From: Macrotis lagotis
Taxonomy: Eukaryota; Chordata; Mammalia; Peramelemorphia; Peramelidae
DNA: 64,000 bases
NCBI RefSeq assembly: GCF_037893015.1
Contig: NC_133666.1
Location: 623,793,352-623,857,351 of the forward strand
Direction of reading: 5' to 3'
Program-made: the position numbers and the translations under genes
Notes under the pieces: model-generated
Seen by the model: only the letters and a program-made list of their open reading frames with translations
What the model was told of the DNA's origin: nothing
The model's database searches: none
Part shown: positions 21,592 through 33,565 of the stretch, in pieces
Layout of the letters: each line of letters starts with the position of its first letter
How positions within the stretch are numbered: the first letter of the stretch is position 1

Positions 21592-23140
21592 CACAATGTT
21601 AAATAATCCTACATAGATAGTTCATTTGAATGGCCCTGACTAATTTGTATACCTTAACCTTAATTTATAAATAGTTGAAGCAAGCTTGACAATTATATTT
21701 ACAGAATCACACCCCCATTTACTGCAAGGATTTTGCCAGAACTCTACAACACAGATACTCTTGCAACAGGTTTATATTTTCTATTACATTCCCCATGTAA
21801 AACAAAGTAACCCCAAAATCTCAGTTCAGGGATAATGTTATTAAAGACTTGTAGATGAGGGGCAATAGTTCAAGACTAATTTGAAAAGAGAGACCAGAGA
21901 GGAAAGTTGGTCAATAAGAACAGAGACATAAGACTATTTAATTTCCAAATAAACAATTGAGTTGAAAAAGTTATAGCCTCATCTTATTCCAAAGCCAGTT
22001 TTAAAATCAAGATTGTCCTTCCCATGTAAAAGTAAAAAGACATAGACTACTTGGATGAACAGGAATGGAAAAACAGACACTGCATACATCAATCACAGTA
22101 TATAAGGTGGCAGAAGGAGGAATGAAAGATAACAGGGTGTGGGGGTTGGGTACCACACAGGAGCCAGGCAGGACATTAGATGAAAATGATTCTTTCCAAG
22201 AGCAACAGAAAGAGTGGTTTTAAAAACTCATAAAGGTTGTGGGGAAGGACTTTTTAATTTCTTTTTTGTTGTTGTTGCTCTTCAAAATTTTGCATTGTTT
22301 CTTCCAATGGTCTGGTTCCTTGCAATAAGACAAATCCTTGTTACTTGATTCTCAAACTGGCTTCTGGTAATAGCTGAATTTTGGATAGGAGCTGCTAACT
22401 GCTTGAGCTTTAAAAGTCAAACAGAGGATTATATCTTAAGCTTGGGCAACAGATAGTCCCTAGAGTTGATTGAATGGAAGAGAAGAAGGTTGGTCAGATC
22501 TGTATTTGAAGGTCAATTTGACTATTGAGTGGTGGATGAAATGTAAGGCTCTCATGAAGTAAGCTGGAGATAGGGACATGATGGAGACTACAAACTCCTC
22601 TCATTTCTGCTTCTTCCCACAGTTTTTTTCCCCCCTCTAATAAACCATCTTGTTGCATGGAGCTAGAAGCCAGAAGTGCTTCAAGTAACTTCAAAACCTG
22701 AAGAATCTAAAGAGATAGAAGAGATTTAAAGAAGAAATTCTGGTACAAAAAAGAAAGTTAATCTCTTTTCTCTCCTGCTCTCACCAACTCCCTAATTCTA
22801 CCTTGTCCTTTTCACAAGTGTGGGGCATTGATCCCCACTAGAGAAAGGAGAGTTACCTGTCAATGGGCATTAGGGCTTAGCTTATGCACACAAATACATA
22901 TTTGTGAACATATATGTTTGTATGTGTGTGTGTGTATATAGACACATATGCACACTTATGAAAAATATATCTGTATATATTTTCTCACAATACACAATTC
23001 CAGATCCCATTCTTAGGCACTTTCTTTTAACCATCTGTTCACTTCACAAATCCTCTTTATCTTCTAAAGAACCCTGCCTTCTATCAACTGAAGTAATGAA
23101 AGCACCCACATCAAAAATATTCACTTTACATTATTTAGTA
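21592..23140. other. No gene recognised
   Basis: Repeat-poor stretch. The open frames at 22494-22694 and 22904-23146 look like chance. A short GT/TA-rich tract is at 22915-22940. Confidence 0.45.
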
Positions 23141-23142
23141 GC

Positions 23143-23400
23143 TTAGGTGGTACTGTGGATAGAGTAATAACCCAGGAGTCAGGAAGGCCTGAGCAAAAAA
23201 TTTGACCTCAGACATTTATTAGCTGTGTGACTCAAGGCAAGTCATTCAACCTCTATTTGCCTCAATTTCCTCAATTGTAAAATAGAGATAATAATAATAG
23301 CACTTGCCTTCCAGGTTATTATGAGGATTAAGATCATATTTGTTAAATGTTTAGCATAAAAGTTGAAACATAGTAGACACTATATAAATGCTAGCTATTA
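23143..23400 (+). repeat. MIR/Ther1 SINE, nearly full length
   Basis: GTGGTACTGTGGATAGAG head, MIR core (TTAGCTGTGTGACTCAAGGC, TCAATTTCCTCAATTGTAAA) and the 3' part through ACTATATAAATGCTAGC. Confidence 0.85.
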
Positions 23401-23407
23401 TTATTAT

Positions 23408-23559
23408 TTTTTTTAAGTTTTTGCAAAGCAAACAGAGTTAAGTGGCTTGCCCAAGGCCACACAGCTAGGTAATTATTAAGTGTCTGAGACCAGATTTGAA
23501 CCCAGGTACTCCTGACTCCAGGGCTGGTGCTTTATCCACTATGCCACCTAGCCACCCCA
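23408..23559 (-). mobile_element. Marsupial SINE, antisense, inserted in a MIR tail
   Basis: CTAGCTAT(T/C)ATTATTA occurs on both sides (23391 and 23561), showing insertion into the end of the MIR copy. Confidence 0.9.
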
Positions 23560-23983
23560 ACTAGCTATCATTATTAGCAATACATTCTAGGTATCTCTCA
23601 TTTCTATCAGTTGTCCCCACAAATGTCTCCAAGAATGTAGATTAGTTGTTGGTTTCACAAGTCTTAGAAGATTCCATATCAGAGCCTCAATACATGCCCT
23701 TGGAGAATATAGCAAGCCACTCTATTGTTTTTATCAATTCAACAAATGGAAGGATCAAAATTTTCAGCCAGGAGTCATCAATCTCAAGGTAGCTAGTGTG
23801 TCCACCAATTTGGCTTTCTCAAAGAGTACTTGATGGGAATACTTTACCAGTATTTTTATTACTTTACTTTGGAAGGAACGGATTCTAATTCCCTCTTACA
23901 ACCCACCTTTCCAGTGGTCAACCATCCTTGAGTGAGTGGGTATCCAATTAGCCTCACACTCCCCAGCTTCACCTCTTCATCAG

Positions 23984-24022
23984 GGTTTTTGTAGCATGAT
24001 CTCCCTCAGATACAACATTGTG
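23984..24022 (-). promoter_or_regulatory. 23-RSS on the 3' side of D2
   Basis: On the plus strand: nonamer GGTTTTTGT (23984-23992, a perfect match to the consensus complement), exactly 23 bp, heptamer CATTGTG (24016-24022; reads CACAATG outward from D). It can pair with the 12-RSS of J. Confidence 0.9.
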
Positions 24023-24033
24023 TATCCCAGTTA
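24023..24033 (-). other. TRMD: TCR-mu D segment (D2, J-proximal)
   Basis: An 11-nt segment reading TAACTGGGATA on the coding (minus) strand, flanked by a 23-RSS on its 3' side and a 12-RSS on its 5' side. Both spacers have exactly the required length, and the nonamers match at 9/9 and 8/9. Its G-rich core resembles mammalian delta D segments. It lies between V and J in the right order and orientation. Role inferred: part of CDR3 of the somatically joined domain. The region around it has no nearby L1 or SINE within 400 bp. Confidence 0.9.
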
Positions 24034-24061
24034 CACCATGATTGATGTTCTAACTAAAACC
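24034..24061 (-). promoter_or_regulatory. 12-RSS on the 5' side of D2
   Basis: Plus strand: heptamer CACCATG (24034-24040), 12-bp spacer, nonamer ACTAAAACC (24053-24061, 8 of 9). The CACC start of the heptamer is also seen in the V RSS at 45277-45283. It can pair with the 23-RSS of V or of D1. Confidence 0.88.
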
Positions 24062-25250
24062 CTGTCCTCCTCAACTCTGTTCTTTCTTTACTCTCCTCTC
24101 AGTGCTAATCAGTGTTTTGTAGTCCATTGATGTGGGATCCTTAGGTAGAGGAGGGAAGAGTTTAGAAGGGACACCTGTGTTTCACCTTTAGAACATATAA
24201 ACCACTTCACTTGTAGAGAAAGCCCTTCTACTATTCTTCCACTGAAGTGTCTCTGATAAAAAATCATTTGTTTCTTGTTAGTCAATGTAAGTCAAACACC
24301 AATCCTGTTCATGACACTACTTGTGAATCAAATCCAATCAAATCAATCATGCATGGTACAAGTCCAAAAGGTTTTAGCCTCAGACAAATCCTGCCAGGTA
24401 TATTAATTTTAAGGTAGAAACTGGAGGTTTTTCTCTTTCTGTTACCTGGTATCTGCTTTGCTAGGTCCTTTATTCATAAAGACCAAAGGAATGCTGAGAA
24501 AGCTGGAAGAGATTTATATCTTTTTAATGTACAGACTTGTCAGTGGAAGGCTGCAAGGTCAAGTTCACACATATTCCAATTTGCATAGCCCAGGTTTCCT
24601 TATCAGTTTCCCAAGTTCCTACTCTGACTCTCCCTCTGGTCTGGTATGCTCCATGTCTACCTGTCCACTGGCCTCCCTTGTCCTGCAAGCAAGTTCTAAC
24701 CACAAGCTCCTATCCTGTCTATCTCATATCCACAAACAATACAATGTCTGACTGTCTCACTACATGGTTTGCCCCCTAATCTGAATAGTTATAGTAGCAG
24801 AGAACAAAGCCAGTATCATGACAAGTCTGGGACTTAAGTAAGTATCATCAGGTATAAATAAGATGTAACTGGCTGTGCCCAGATTCTATGCCCAAATAAG
24901 GACTGAAATACAGCCTAATTATATAACCATAATCTCCTACTATGGACCTTTTCCAGTCAAGTTGGACCATTGTGATTAAGGGAAATTCAGAAGTTTTATA
25001 ATAAAAAAGTCCTGGGTATCTTAAATCCCCAAATTTCACTCTTACCCTCCCTTCTGCCTTCCAAATCTTCAGACTTTCTCCCCTTTCTCCTGTTCTCTGC
25101 CCCTACAAAGAAGTGTAGGTTTCCACAATACTGGGTTGGGGTGGGGGAAGCTTTTCACTTTTCCCTTCCACCCAATTCAATTGCTATTCCACATCTCCCA
25201 CCTTCCCAACCAAATTAAATCTCTTGAATACTATCATCATTAGAGATAGC
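24062..25250. other. No gene recognised
   Basis: Single-copy-looking DNA 5' of D2. An octamer ATTTGCAT is present at about 24580, but the same 8-mer also occurs in L1 copies here, so I give it little weight. The frame 24458-24751 has no recognised content. Confidence 0.4.
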
Positions 25251-25259
25251 ATAGTTTAG

Positions 25260-25780
25260 TGGAATGTTGCCAAGTCTTGTCAATTCAAACTCCTTAATCA
25301 TTTACATCTATCCTCTTCTCTCTCTGCTCATAATTCCAAAACCCCATTTCAGGTCCTCATCACATCTCACCTGAAGTGTTTTAAATAGACTCCTTATTGG
25401 CCTTCCTGTGTCTAGTTTCTCTTCTTTCCAAATCATCTCCCATATCATCCTATCATCCTTCTTTCATACAGTTGCCAAGGCTTTAGCCTTTAAATACAGT
25501 TCTAATCATATCACTCCTCTACTCAAGAAGAAAATTCAATAGTTTTCTTTTGCTTATAGGATAAACACAAATTCCTCTGGCATATGAAACACTTCATGAT
25601 CTGATTCCAGTCCACCATTCCATGTCTATTTCATATAATCTCCTTCCTATACAATCAAATTGACCTTCTTGCATTGAACGTACACAACATTCAATTAACC
25701 ATCTCTGTGCCGCTAGTTTGTCTGCTATGCTTGCAATGCTCCCTCATAGAATCTCTAGCTTCCTTCAAAGTTCAGTTCAA
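25260..25780 (+). repeat. L2 LINE, 5' part, split by an L1
   Basis: Shows the L2 order ATCACTCCTCTACTCAAGAA, TTTTGCTTATAGGATAAACA, CACTTCATGATCTGATTCCA, TTCCTTCAAAGTTCAGTTCA. It continues at 27484-27610 on the far side of the inserted L1. Confidence 0.75.
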
Positions 25781-27483
25781 TCCAAAAAATTACTTTAACA
25801 AGTTAGAAAAAAATTGTAAGTAAATTCATATGGAGAAATAAAAAGTCAAGAATTGCCAGGAGCTTAATGAAAAAAAGTGAAAAAGAAGGTGGCTTAGCCC
25901 TACCAGATCTAAAATTATATTATAAAGCATCAGTCATCAAAACTGTTTGGTATTGGCTAATAGAGTGGTGGACCAATGGAATAGACGAGGTGTAAAAGCA
26001 GGAGAGGATTATAGTAATCTGCTGTTTGATAAACCCAAAGAGTCTGGCCATTGGGATAAAAACTCCCTCTTTGATAAAAATTGCTGGGAAAATTGGAGGT
26101 TAGTATGGAAGAAACTTAGATTAGACCAACACCTCACACCCTTTACCATGATAAGATCCAAATGGTTACAGGACATAGACATAAAAAACAATACTATAAG
26201 CAAATTAGAAGATCAAGGACTAGTCTACCTGTCAGATCTATGGAAAGGGGAACAGTTTATGACTAAGGAAGAGTTGGAGAACATCACCAAAAACCAATTA
26301 GATGATTTCAATTACATTAAATTAAAAAGCTTTTGCACAGATAAAACCAATGTAACCAAGATCAAAAGAAATGTAGTAAATTGGGAAATGATCTTTACAA
26401 CTAATGATTCTGACAAAGGACTCATTTCTAAAATATACAGAGAACTGAGTCATATTTTTAAAACAAAAAGCCATTCCCCAGTTGACAAATGGTCAAAGGA
26501 TATGCAAAGGCAATTTACAGATGAGGAGATCAAAGTAATCCATAGCCATATGAAAAAATGCTCTAAATCATTAATTATTAGAGAAATGCAAATTAAAGCT
26601 TCCCTGAGGTACCACCTCACACCTCTCAGATTGGCCAGTATGACCAGGAAGGATTAATGATCATTGTTGGAAGGGATGTGGGAAATCTGGGACACTATTA
26701 CACTGTTGGTGGATCTGTGAACTCATCCAACCCTTCTGGAGAGCTATTTGGAACAATGCCCAAAGGGCAACAAAAATGTACATACCCTTTGACCCAGCAA
26801 TACCACTACTGGATCTATACCCTGAAGAGATGAGAAAAAGGGTAAAAACATTACTTGTACAAAAATGTTTATAGCAGCCCTGTTTGTGGTGGCAAAGAAT
26901 TGGAAATCTAGTAAATGTCCTTCAATTGGGGAATGGCTTAGCCAACTCTGGTATATGTATGTCATGGAACACTATTGTTCTATTAGAAACCAGGAGGGAT
27001 GGGATTTCAGGGAAACCTGGACGGATTTGCATGAACTGATGCTGAGTGAGATGAGCAGAACCAGAAAAATACTGTATACCCTAACAGCAACATGGGAGTG
27101 ATGTTCAACCTTGAAGGACTTGCTCATTCCATCAGTGCAACAATTGGGAACAATTTGGGGCTGTCTGCAAAGGAGAGTGCCATCTGCATCCAGATAAGGA
27201 GCTGTGGAGTTTGAACAAAGTACAAGGACTATTCCCTTTAATTTGGAAAAAAAAAAAAAAGATACCTTATTGTCTGATCTTGTTACCTCTGAGAATTCTG
27301 TTCTCTTTAAGGATATGATTTCTCTCTCAACACACCCAATTTGGATCAAGGTACAACATGGAAACAAAGTAAAGACTGACGGAGTGTATTCTGTGGGGGG
27401 GGGGGGGGGGAGGGAAGCAAGATTGGGGGAAAAATGTACAACTCAAATAATATCTTTAATAAAAAATAAATTTAAATTAAAAA
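25781..27483 (+). mobile_element. 5'-truncated L1 (ORF2 3' part) inserted in an L2
   Basis: Contains the C-terminal third of ORF2 in broken frames (25947-26657 open; a stop and frameshifts follow, with 26865-27101 open), a G-run and an A-rich end. The 14-bp duplication AAAGTTCAGTTCAA flanks it at 25767-25780 and 27484-27497. Confidence 0.9.
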
Positions 27484-27610
27484 AAAGTTCAGTTCAAGTA
27501 TCACTTCCTCCAGGAAGTTTATTCTGATTCTCCCTAACTCAACCACCAGCTGTTATTGTCCTTCAGGATATTACTTTGTGCAACAGAATTGATGAATGAG
27601 GGGCTGGAAA
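27484..27610 (+). repeat. L2 LINE, 3' part of the split copy
   Basis: Continues the L2 text: TATCACTTCCTCCAGGAAGT TTATTCTGATTC. Confidence 0.65.
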
Positions 27611-27929
27611 TTATCTCCCACTAGTCCCAGTCCTGCATTCAGGAGGATAAGGTTCAGTCCTGGGGAAGCTTAGTCAATGGAGAATAAAGTCAGGCATTTT
27701 CTCGTTTCCAACATATTACATCTCAACCAGTGGCAGAATTCTGGGGACAATCATTACATAAATCTTAGATTTGGCCCATATCTTCTCAAAAGATATTAAC
27801 AGGTTCCCTTCTAGAAAAGTATTCAATGTATGAGATAAATCAGGTAGGAATTATATTTATTTCCTCCATCACAAAAAAATGCTTAAAAGATTAAAAAAAA
27901 GATTCATATTAAAAAAAAAGATTCATGAA

Positions 27930-28410
27930 GCAGGCAGATTTCAAAAAACCATGGAAAGATTTACATGAGCTGATGCTGAGTGACATCAGGAGAACCAGGA
28001 GATCATTGAACACCTTAACAGCAACATTATGTGATAACCAATTATGATAGACTTAGCTCTTCTCATCAGTACAGTGATCAAAGATAACTTAAAGACTTGT
28101 GATGGAAAATGTCATCTATATTCAGAAAAAGAACTATGGTATCTAATCACATACCAAAGAATAATATTTTCACTTTTCAAAAATTTGTTGTATACTTTTT
28201 CCTGCTCACTTTTTCCCTTTTGTTTGATTCTTCTTTCATATGCTTAACACGATTGTACATATATAACCTATATAAGATTACTTACCCTGCCATGGCAGGG
28301 AGGGGAGGGAGGAGAGGGAGGGAGAAAAATGCTGAACTCAAAATCTTGTAGAAATTGAATGTAGAAAACTATATAATTGGGAAAATTAAAATTAAAAGAA
28401 AAAAGAAAAT
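27930..28410 (+). mobile_element. Older L1 3' end
   Basis: Last codons of ORF2 (ATGGAAAGATTTACATGAGC, GAGAACCAGGAGATCATTGA) then a 3' UTR with a G-rich tract (GGGAGGGGAGGGAGGAGAGG) and an A-rich end. A different, older subfamily than the copy at 25.8 kb. Confidence 0.75.
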
Positions 28411-28839
28411 ATCCCCCCTCAAAAAAAAGACCTATGGATATTCATTGGTAAAGACATGAAACCGTTAACTATGAATCCTATGATACTCTCCTGGATGTTT
28501 GAACTCACTGATACATGTAATTCCTTGTTAAACTGATGAACAGACAATTCTTTTAGACTTCAGCTCTACACTATTCAAACAATTCTCTGAAGTCCCTATC
28601 TTCTGGAAAATCAAAACATGGTTTATGTTCATCCATTTATCTGTGGTCATCTCCTCTGAGAAGCACTGTAAGAGCTTCAATGAGCACCTACTGCAGGACA
28701 GCTGACCCTGACTGTGAAACCAAGAACTCCTGAACTCCAAGGGCACCACCCCTGAAAAGTCCATATTTTAGGATTGCTAACCTTTGTGCTTGAAAAATAA
28801 ATAACTAAGAAGAAAAGCCAGCTTAGGCTTTGAGATCCA

Positions 28840-30630
28840 ATCTCAAGCTCACTAAGACAAGGAGTGAGGAAAGGAATTAAAAAATCCCTTCTATCCCTTA
28901 TGGGAAGACAAAGGAAGAACTGTCAAAGAACCAAATATCACAATCAAATAAGAGCTCCAATTGAAGAAGAGGTTTTGAATGCCATTAAATCCCTTTCATG
29001 TGGCAAAGCTTCTGGTGCTGATCCTATTTCTGCTAAGATTTACAAAGCAGGGGGGCCATTGCTCATACAAAAGATGACTAATTTTTCAGGTTATGTGGCA
29101 TGAGGAGATTATCCCCCAGGAGTTAAAGGATAACTCCATTGTTCATCTTTGTAAAGGAAAAGAGATAGATTGCCCTGTGACAATTGTCTCTTAGTCATCA
29201 CTGGAAAGATTCTTACCAGAGTCCTCCTTAATAGACTAATCTTTTACCTGAAAAATGGTCATCTCCTTGAAACCAGTATGACTTTAGAAAAGATCAAGCA
29301 ATGGTCAATATGGCATTTGCTATTCAATAACTGCAGGAAAAATGCCAAAAATGGAACAAAGTCTGTATACCACATTTGTAGAGCTGACCAAGGCTTTTGA
29401 TACCATCAGTCTTGAGGATTTATGGAAAATTAAGTCAAAGTTTGGTTGCCCAGAAAAGTTAAACAGCTTTAAATGTAAATTTCATGATGGCATGTTGCCT
29501 AGGACCTGGGTAATAGATGATGCTCTAATGCTTTTCCCATCACCAATGGAGTGAAACAAGGTTGTACGCTTGCTCCTGTGTTTTTTAGCATGATATTTTC
29601 ACCCCTCTTGACAAAATCCTTCAGTAATCACAAACATAGCATCAAAGTCAGCTCCTGCCTTGATGGTAAATTCTTCTTCTTGAAAAGGTTACAAGACAAG
29701 ACCAAAGTGTTGGTACATGATCTTCTGTTTACAGATAGTTGTGCACTCAGTGCAGCCTCTGAAGTGGAGATGCAACAAAAAAGTGAATCAATTCTCTCCT
29801 GCTTGTGCTAAATTTGGCCTAACAATGAGCATCAAGAAAACTCAGGTGCTCCTTCAGCCAGCACCATAACATCCAGATATGGAAATTACAGCAAATGAAT
29901 TTTTTAATGTAGATCAGTTCATTTACCTTGGCAGTAGACTTTCCAGGAATATACACATTGATAATGAGGTTGATTTATACATTGCCAGAACTAGTTCAAT
30001 ATCTGGGAGTCTCTGAAGGAAAGTGTGGGAGAAAGACTGATGACCAAACAAAAGCGCTAGAGCTATTGTGCTGACCTCATTGTATGCTTGTGAAATTGGA
30101 AACTGAATCACTTGTTTTATGAAGAGTCTGCTGTTCAGGTGGCAGGATGAAATGCAAGACACTGAGGCCTTTTCTTGAAACAAACTGCCAAGCATTCAAA
30201 CTCTATGGTAGTGTTCAACTCCAATGGACTGGGTACATTACATGCTTGCCAAAAAGACTATTTTATGGAGATCTCACATAGGGCAAATGCTCATATAGTG
30301 GTCAGAAAAAGCAATATAAAGCTACTCTCAAGATCTCTCTTAAGAATTTGGGAATTGATGGCATATGTGGCATAGGAGATACTGGTATAGGACTGTCCAT
30401 CATGGCAGACCTCATCAGAGAAGATGCTGTGTTCTATGAGCAAAGCAGAATTAAAGTAACTCAAAAGAAATGAAAGACATGCAAATTCAGAGAAACCACC
30501 TCAAATGATTACATGACCTATTTGTGTCCAATCTGTGGTAGAATATTCAGCCAAAGTCAAGCCCAGTAACTTGACTCTAACATAATGATGTCATTTTACT
30601 CCTCTTCAAGAATGAAAGACAACAACCAAC
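28840..30630 (+). mobile_element. RTE-like non-LTR retrotransposon, degenerate
   Basis: Reverse-transcriptase text in broken frames: 28864-29103 (SCGKASGADPISAKIYKAGG), 29342-29554 (VELTKAFDTISLEDLWKI), 29551-29811 (MKQGCTLAPVFFSMIFSPLL), then C-terminal text and a 3' end TACTCCTCTTCAAGAATGAA AGACAACAACC, like the RTE tail used by MAR SINEs. The end near 30520 has TATTTGTGTCCAATCTGTGG, part of a zinc-finger-like motif also seen at 18.4 kb. No endonuclease region, so it is 5'-truncated. RTE is my best guess for the clade. Confidence 0.75.
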
Positions 30631-30669
30631 CAATATCTTTTGTTCACTTATCTACCAAGAAACAATGTT

Positions 30670-30819
30670 TAGCTATCTATGTCTGATCAGGCCACCACCA
30701 CCCTTCAACTCAGTAAACTCAGTGACTTTCTATTACATCCAGGATCAAATATAAAATTCATTCAAAGCCCTGTACAACCTACCCCTTTCTACCTTTTCAG
30801 TCTTCTTATACCTTACTTT
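30670..30819 (+). repeat. L2 LINE, part 1, split by a SINE
   Basis: TCTGATCAGGCCACCACCAC ... CATCCAGGATCAAATATAAA ... AGCCCTGTACAACCTACC. It continues after the SINE at 30838-30996. Confidence 0.65.
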
Positions 30820-30837
30820 CCAACATTTATTCTTTTT

Positions 30838-30996
30838 TATTTTTAGGTTTGGTTTTTTTTGCAAGGCAAATGGGGTTAAGTGGATTGCCCAAAGCCACGT
30901 GTCTAGGTAATTATTAAGTGTCTGAGACTGGATTTGAACCCAGGTACTCCTGACTCCAGGGCCGGTGCTTTATCTACTGTGCCACCTAGCCTCCCC
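30838..30996 (-). mobile_element. Marsupial SINE, antisense
   Basis: Duplication CCAACATTTATTCTTT at about 30820-30837 and 30998-31013. Confidence 0.92.
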
Positions 30997-30997
30997 T

Positions 30998-31390
30998 ACC
31001 AACATTTATTCTTTCCAGTGTCATTGACTTTTGACTGTTCCACAAAATACTCCATCTCACATCTCTAGGCATTTTCTCTGGTTGTCCTTTATGCCTGAAT
31101 CAATCTCCCAACTCCACTCCAACCATTGGACTCCCTGGATCCCTTTAAGTCCAATTAAAATATCACTTTTTATAGAAAACTTTCCTTAACCCCTCTAAAT
31201 TCCATTGCTTTGCCTTGCTTAAAAATTTCCTTTTCATCCTGCATAGAATCTGACTTGTACATATTTGTATATGGTATATAGTAGATTATAAACTCCTTGA
31301 GAGCAGAGATTATCTATCCATCCCTTTTTGTGTCCCCAAATGCTTATTTCATGGCCTTGAACATGGAAAGTGATTAATAATTGTTTATTG
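30998..31390 (+). repeat. L2 LINE, part 2
   Basis: Runs through AATCAATCTCCCAACTCCAC, AACTCCTTGAGAGCAGAGAT and ends AATAATTGTTTATTG. Confidence 0.65.
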
Positions 31391-31724
31391 TTTGAAATCA
31401 TTTATTGGTTGATATTCAATATCTTGATTATTTATCTTGGATACCAAACCCTTATCAAAAAATCTGATAAAAAGATTTTTTCCCCATTTGACCACTTCCT
31501 TCTTGAATTAGGTGTATTAATTTTCTTTATAAAGAAGGCTTTCATTTTCATGTAATCATATTTGTTTTGTCCTTTGTAATTGCCTCTCCTTTGCTTGATC
31601 AATATTGTTTCCTCTTGCCAGAGATGTGAGATATATATATATATCCCCTGCCATCTCATCTAAATTTTCAATATTTTGATCTTTAATGTTAAAATTAATT
31701 ATTATTTATGCTTATTTCTTTTCA

Positions 31725-31912
31725 TCACCTTTTTGGGGGTTTTCTTGGCAAGGATACTGATATGTTTTGCCGTGAAGAAACTGAGGCAAACAGGGTTAAA
31801 TGATTTCCCTAGGGTCACAGAAGTAGTAAATGTCTGAGACTGGATTTTAACTCAGGTACTCCTGACTCCAGGGCCAGTGCTCTATCCACTGTGTCACCTA
31901 GCTGTCCCTCTA
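31725..31912 (-). repeat. MAR/Ther-type SINE, antisense
   Basis: GGGGTTTTCTTGGCAAGGAT, AAACTGAGGCAAACAGGGTT, ACTCCAGGGCCAGTGCTCTA in antisense order. Confidence 0.8.
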
Positions 31913-31914
31913 GT

Positions 31915-32760
31915 TATTCTCCTATGCCTAGAATGTTCTCCCTTCTCTACTCTAATTACTGACTTCTCTGACTTAAAGTAAAAATCCCATCTTTTACTGA
32001 AAGTTTTCCCTGCCCCTCCCCTTAATTCTAGTGCCTTCCCTTTGCTAATTGTTTCCTACTTATAGGTATATTAGCATTATTTCTTGTTATAAATGAATGA
32101 AAAGAAAAAACCTGTTAGAGTGAGAGAAAATTGTACATTTTATTCATGAACCTTGCAAGATACACCTTACAAGGTACAAGTACCTCACCTAGGCATGAGG
32201 CACAAATTAGTCTTGGAACTTCAGGTAATTTATGGTCTTCAGAAACTGTTTCCCCTCCCTCTTGGATGTTTATAGGCTCTCAGAGTTTGAGTTACAATCT
32301 AAGAGGTCTACCCATTCCATGACATGCTCCTAATATGTTCCCCCCACATCATACAATTCATGATATGCTAATGAACCCCAATTGTCACAGGGGATGTGTG
32401 GGTTAATATTCAGTTACCTAATTGGGCAAACTCAGTTGCATTAGGTCAAGATCTCTAGAAGAACAGTTTTGGGGTTTGCTATCTCTGGAATGGGATTAGG
32501 AAAACTCTCCCAGTCTTGTGACTGGCTGGGCCATTCCCCCTTTGTAATGGATTCCCTAAGGGCTCCCCTCCACACCCAGTGAAGACTGACACCCTACAAT
32601 CCTTACATTTCTATATATTTGTTTGTATATTGTCTCCTTGATTAGATTGTAAACTTCTTGAGATCTGGGAGTGTTTTTTGTCTCTTTATGTATCTATCTT
32701 TTAGCACAGTATCAGGCATGCTTAATAGCTTGTTGATTGAGTGATTTGTTGATTCTTCTG
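31915..32760 (+). repeat. L2 LINE with an inner non-L2 segment
   Basis: L2 text at 31915-32065 and L2 3' tail at 32610-32760 (GATTGTAAACTTCTTGAGAT ... GATTGAGTGATTTGTTGA). The roughly 540 bp between them (about 32066-32607) is not L2 and could be an inserted solo LTR, but I saw no clear target duplication. Confidence 0.5.
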
Positions 32761-33399
32761 AATGCCAATTGCCACCAGGATATCTTATTTCCCTCTCTTA
32801 ATATAGGATATGAGATCTCTCAGCATCAAATCTCTGTAGATCATAACCATTGTAAGGTCTCCATCTCCCTTCATAAACTATCTCTCTTTTCCCATAGGAA
32901 CTTTCATCAGTAGTACACTCTTCCACCATTGAAACAAGATTTTCAACATTACTTCCCTTATTTTCAGTTCCTCCATTTACCTCCTCCTCCCATTCACCTG
33001 TAGGCTTCTTTTCTTCTTGAGAGTGGAGGAGTTATATTCCCTTCATTATTAGCCTTTAACTTGATTAGGATACAGTGCATAGTTTCCTCTATTTTTCCTC
33101 CTCCCTCCTCCCTCCATCCCCATTCTGTAATCTAGTCCCACAAAAACCACTGATTAATCTATAAATAGGATGGAGGTTTAGTTTTAGGCCTATTTCTTTA
33201 CGATCACTTCTATTTGATTTATGTTTTAACATTTGTTTCCCTATATACATTTTTTTAAAAATTCAATAATTTCTCTGTTCTTATTTGTTGTTTTTGGCTG
33301 TTGTTTATTTATTCTTCTTCTATTTCTATTATTTGGGGTCCTTGAAAAGCAAAAAAAAAAAAAAATTCAGGTCTAGTTTTCTTTCTAAAAAGACCTTTC

Positions 33400-33556
33400 G
33401 GGGCAGCTAGGTGGCGCAGTGGACAAAGCACCGGCCCCGGAGTCAGGAGTACCTGGGTTCAAATCTGGTCTCAGACACTTAATAATTACCTAGCTGTGTG
33501 GCCTTGGGCAAGCCACTTAACCCCATTTGCCTTGCCAAAAAAAGCCTTAAAAAAAA
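33400..33556 (+). mobile_element. Marsupial SINE next to an L1
   Basis: Near-consensus copy. AGACCTTTC flanks it at 33391-33399 and 33557-33565, and a third copy of this 9-mer lies at 34711-34719 after the neighbouring L1. Confidence 0.92.
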
Positions 33557-33565
33557 AGACCTTTC

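Noticed and set aside
21591..21620. CACAATG with a 12-bp spacer and 5 of 9 nonamer
   Set aside because: No facing heptamer ending GTG within 25 bp, so no D segment.
24965..24975. CATTGTG resembling the D 23-RSS heptamers
   Set aside because: No nonamer 23 bp away and no 12-RSS on the other side.
32066..32607. Possible solo LTR inside an L2
   Set aside because: Starts near TGTTAG and ends near CTACA, but I found no target duplication or poly(A) signal order that would settle it.
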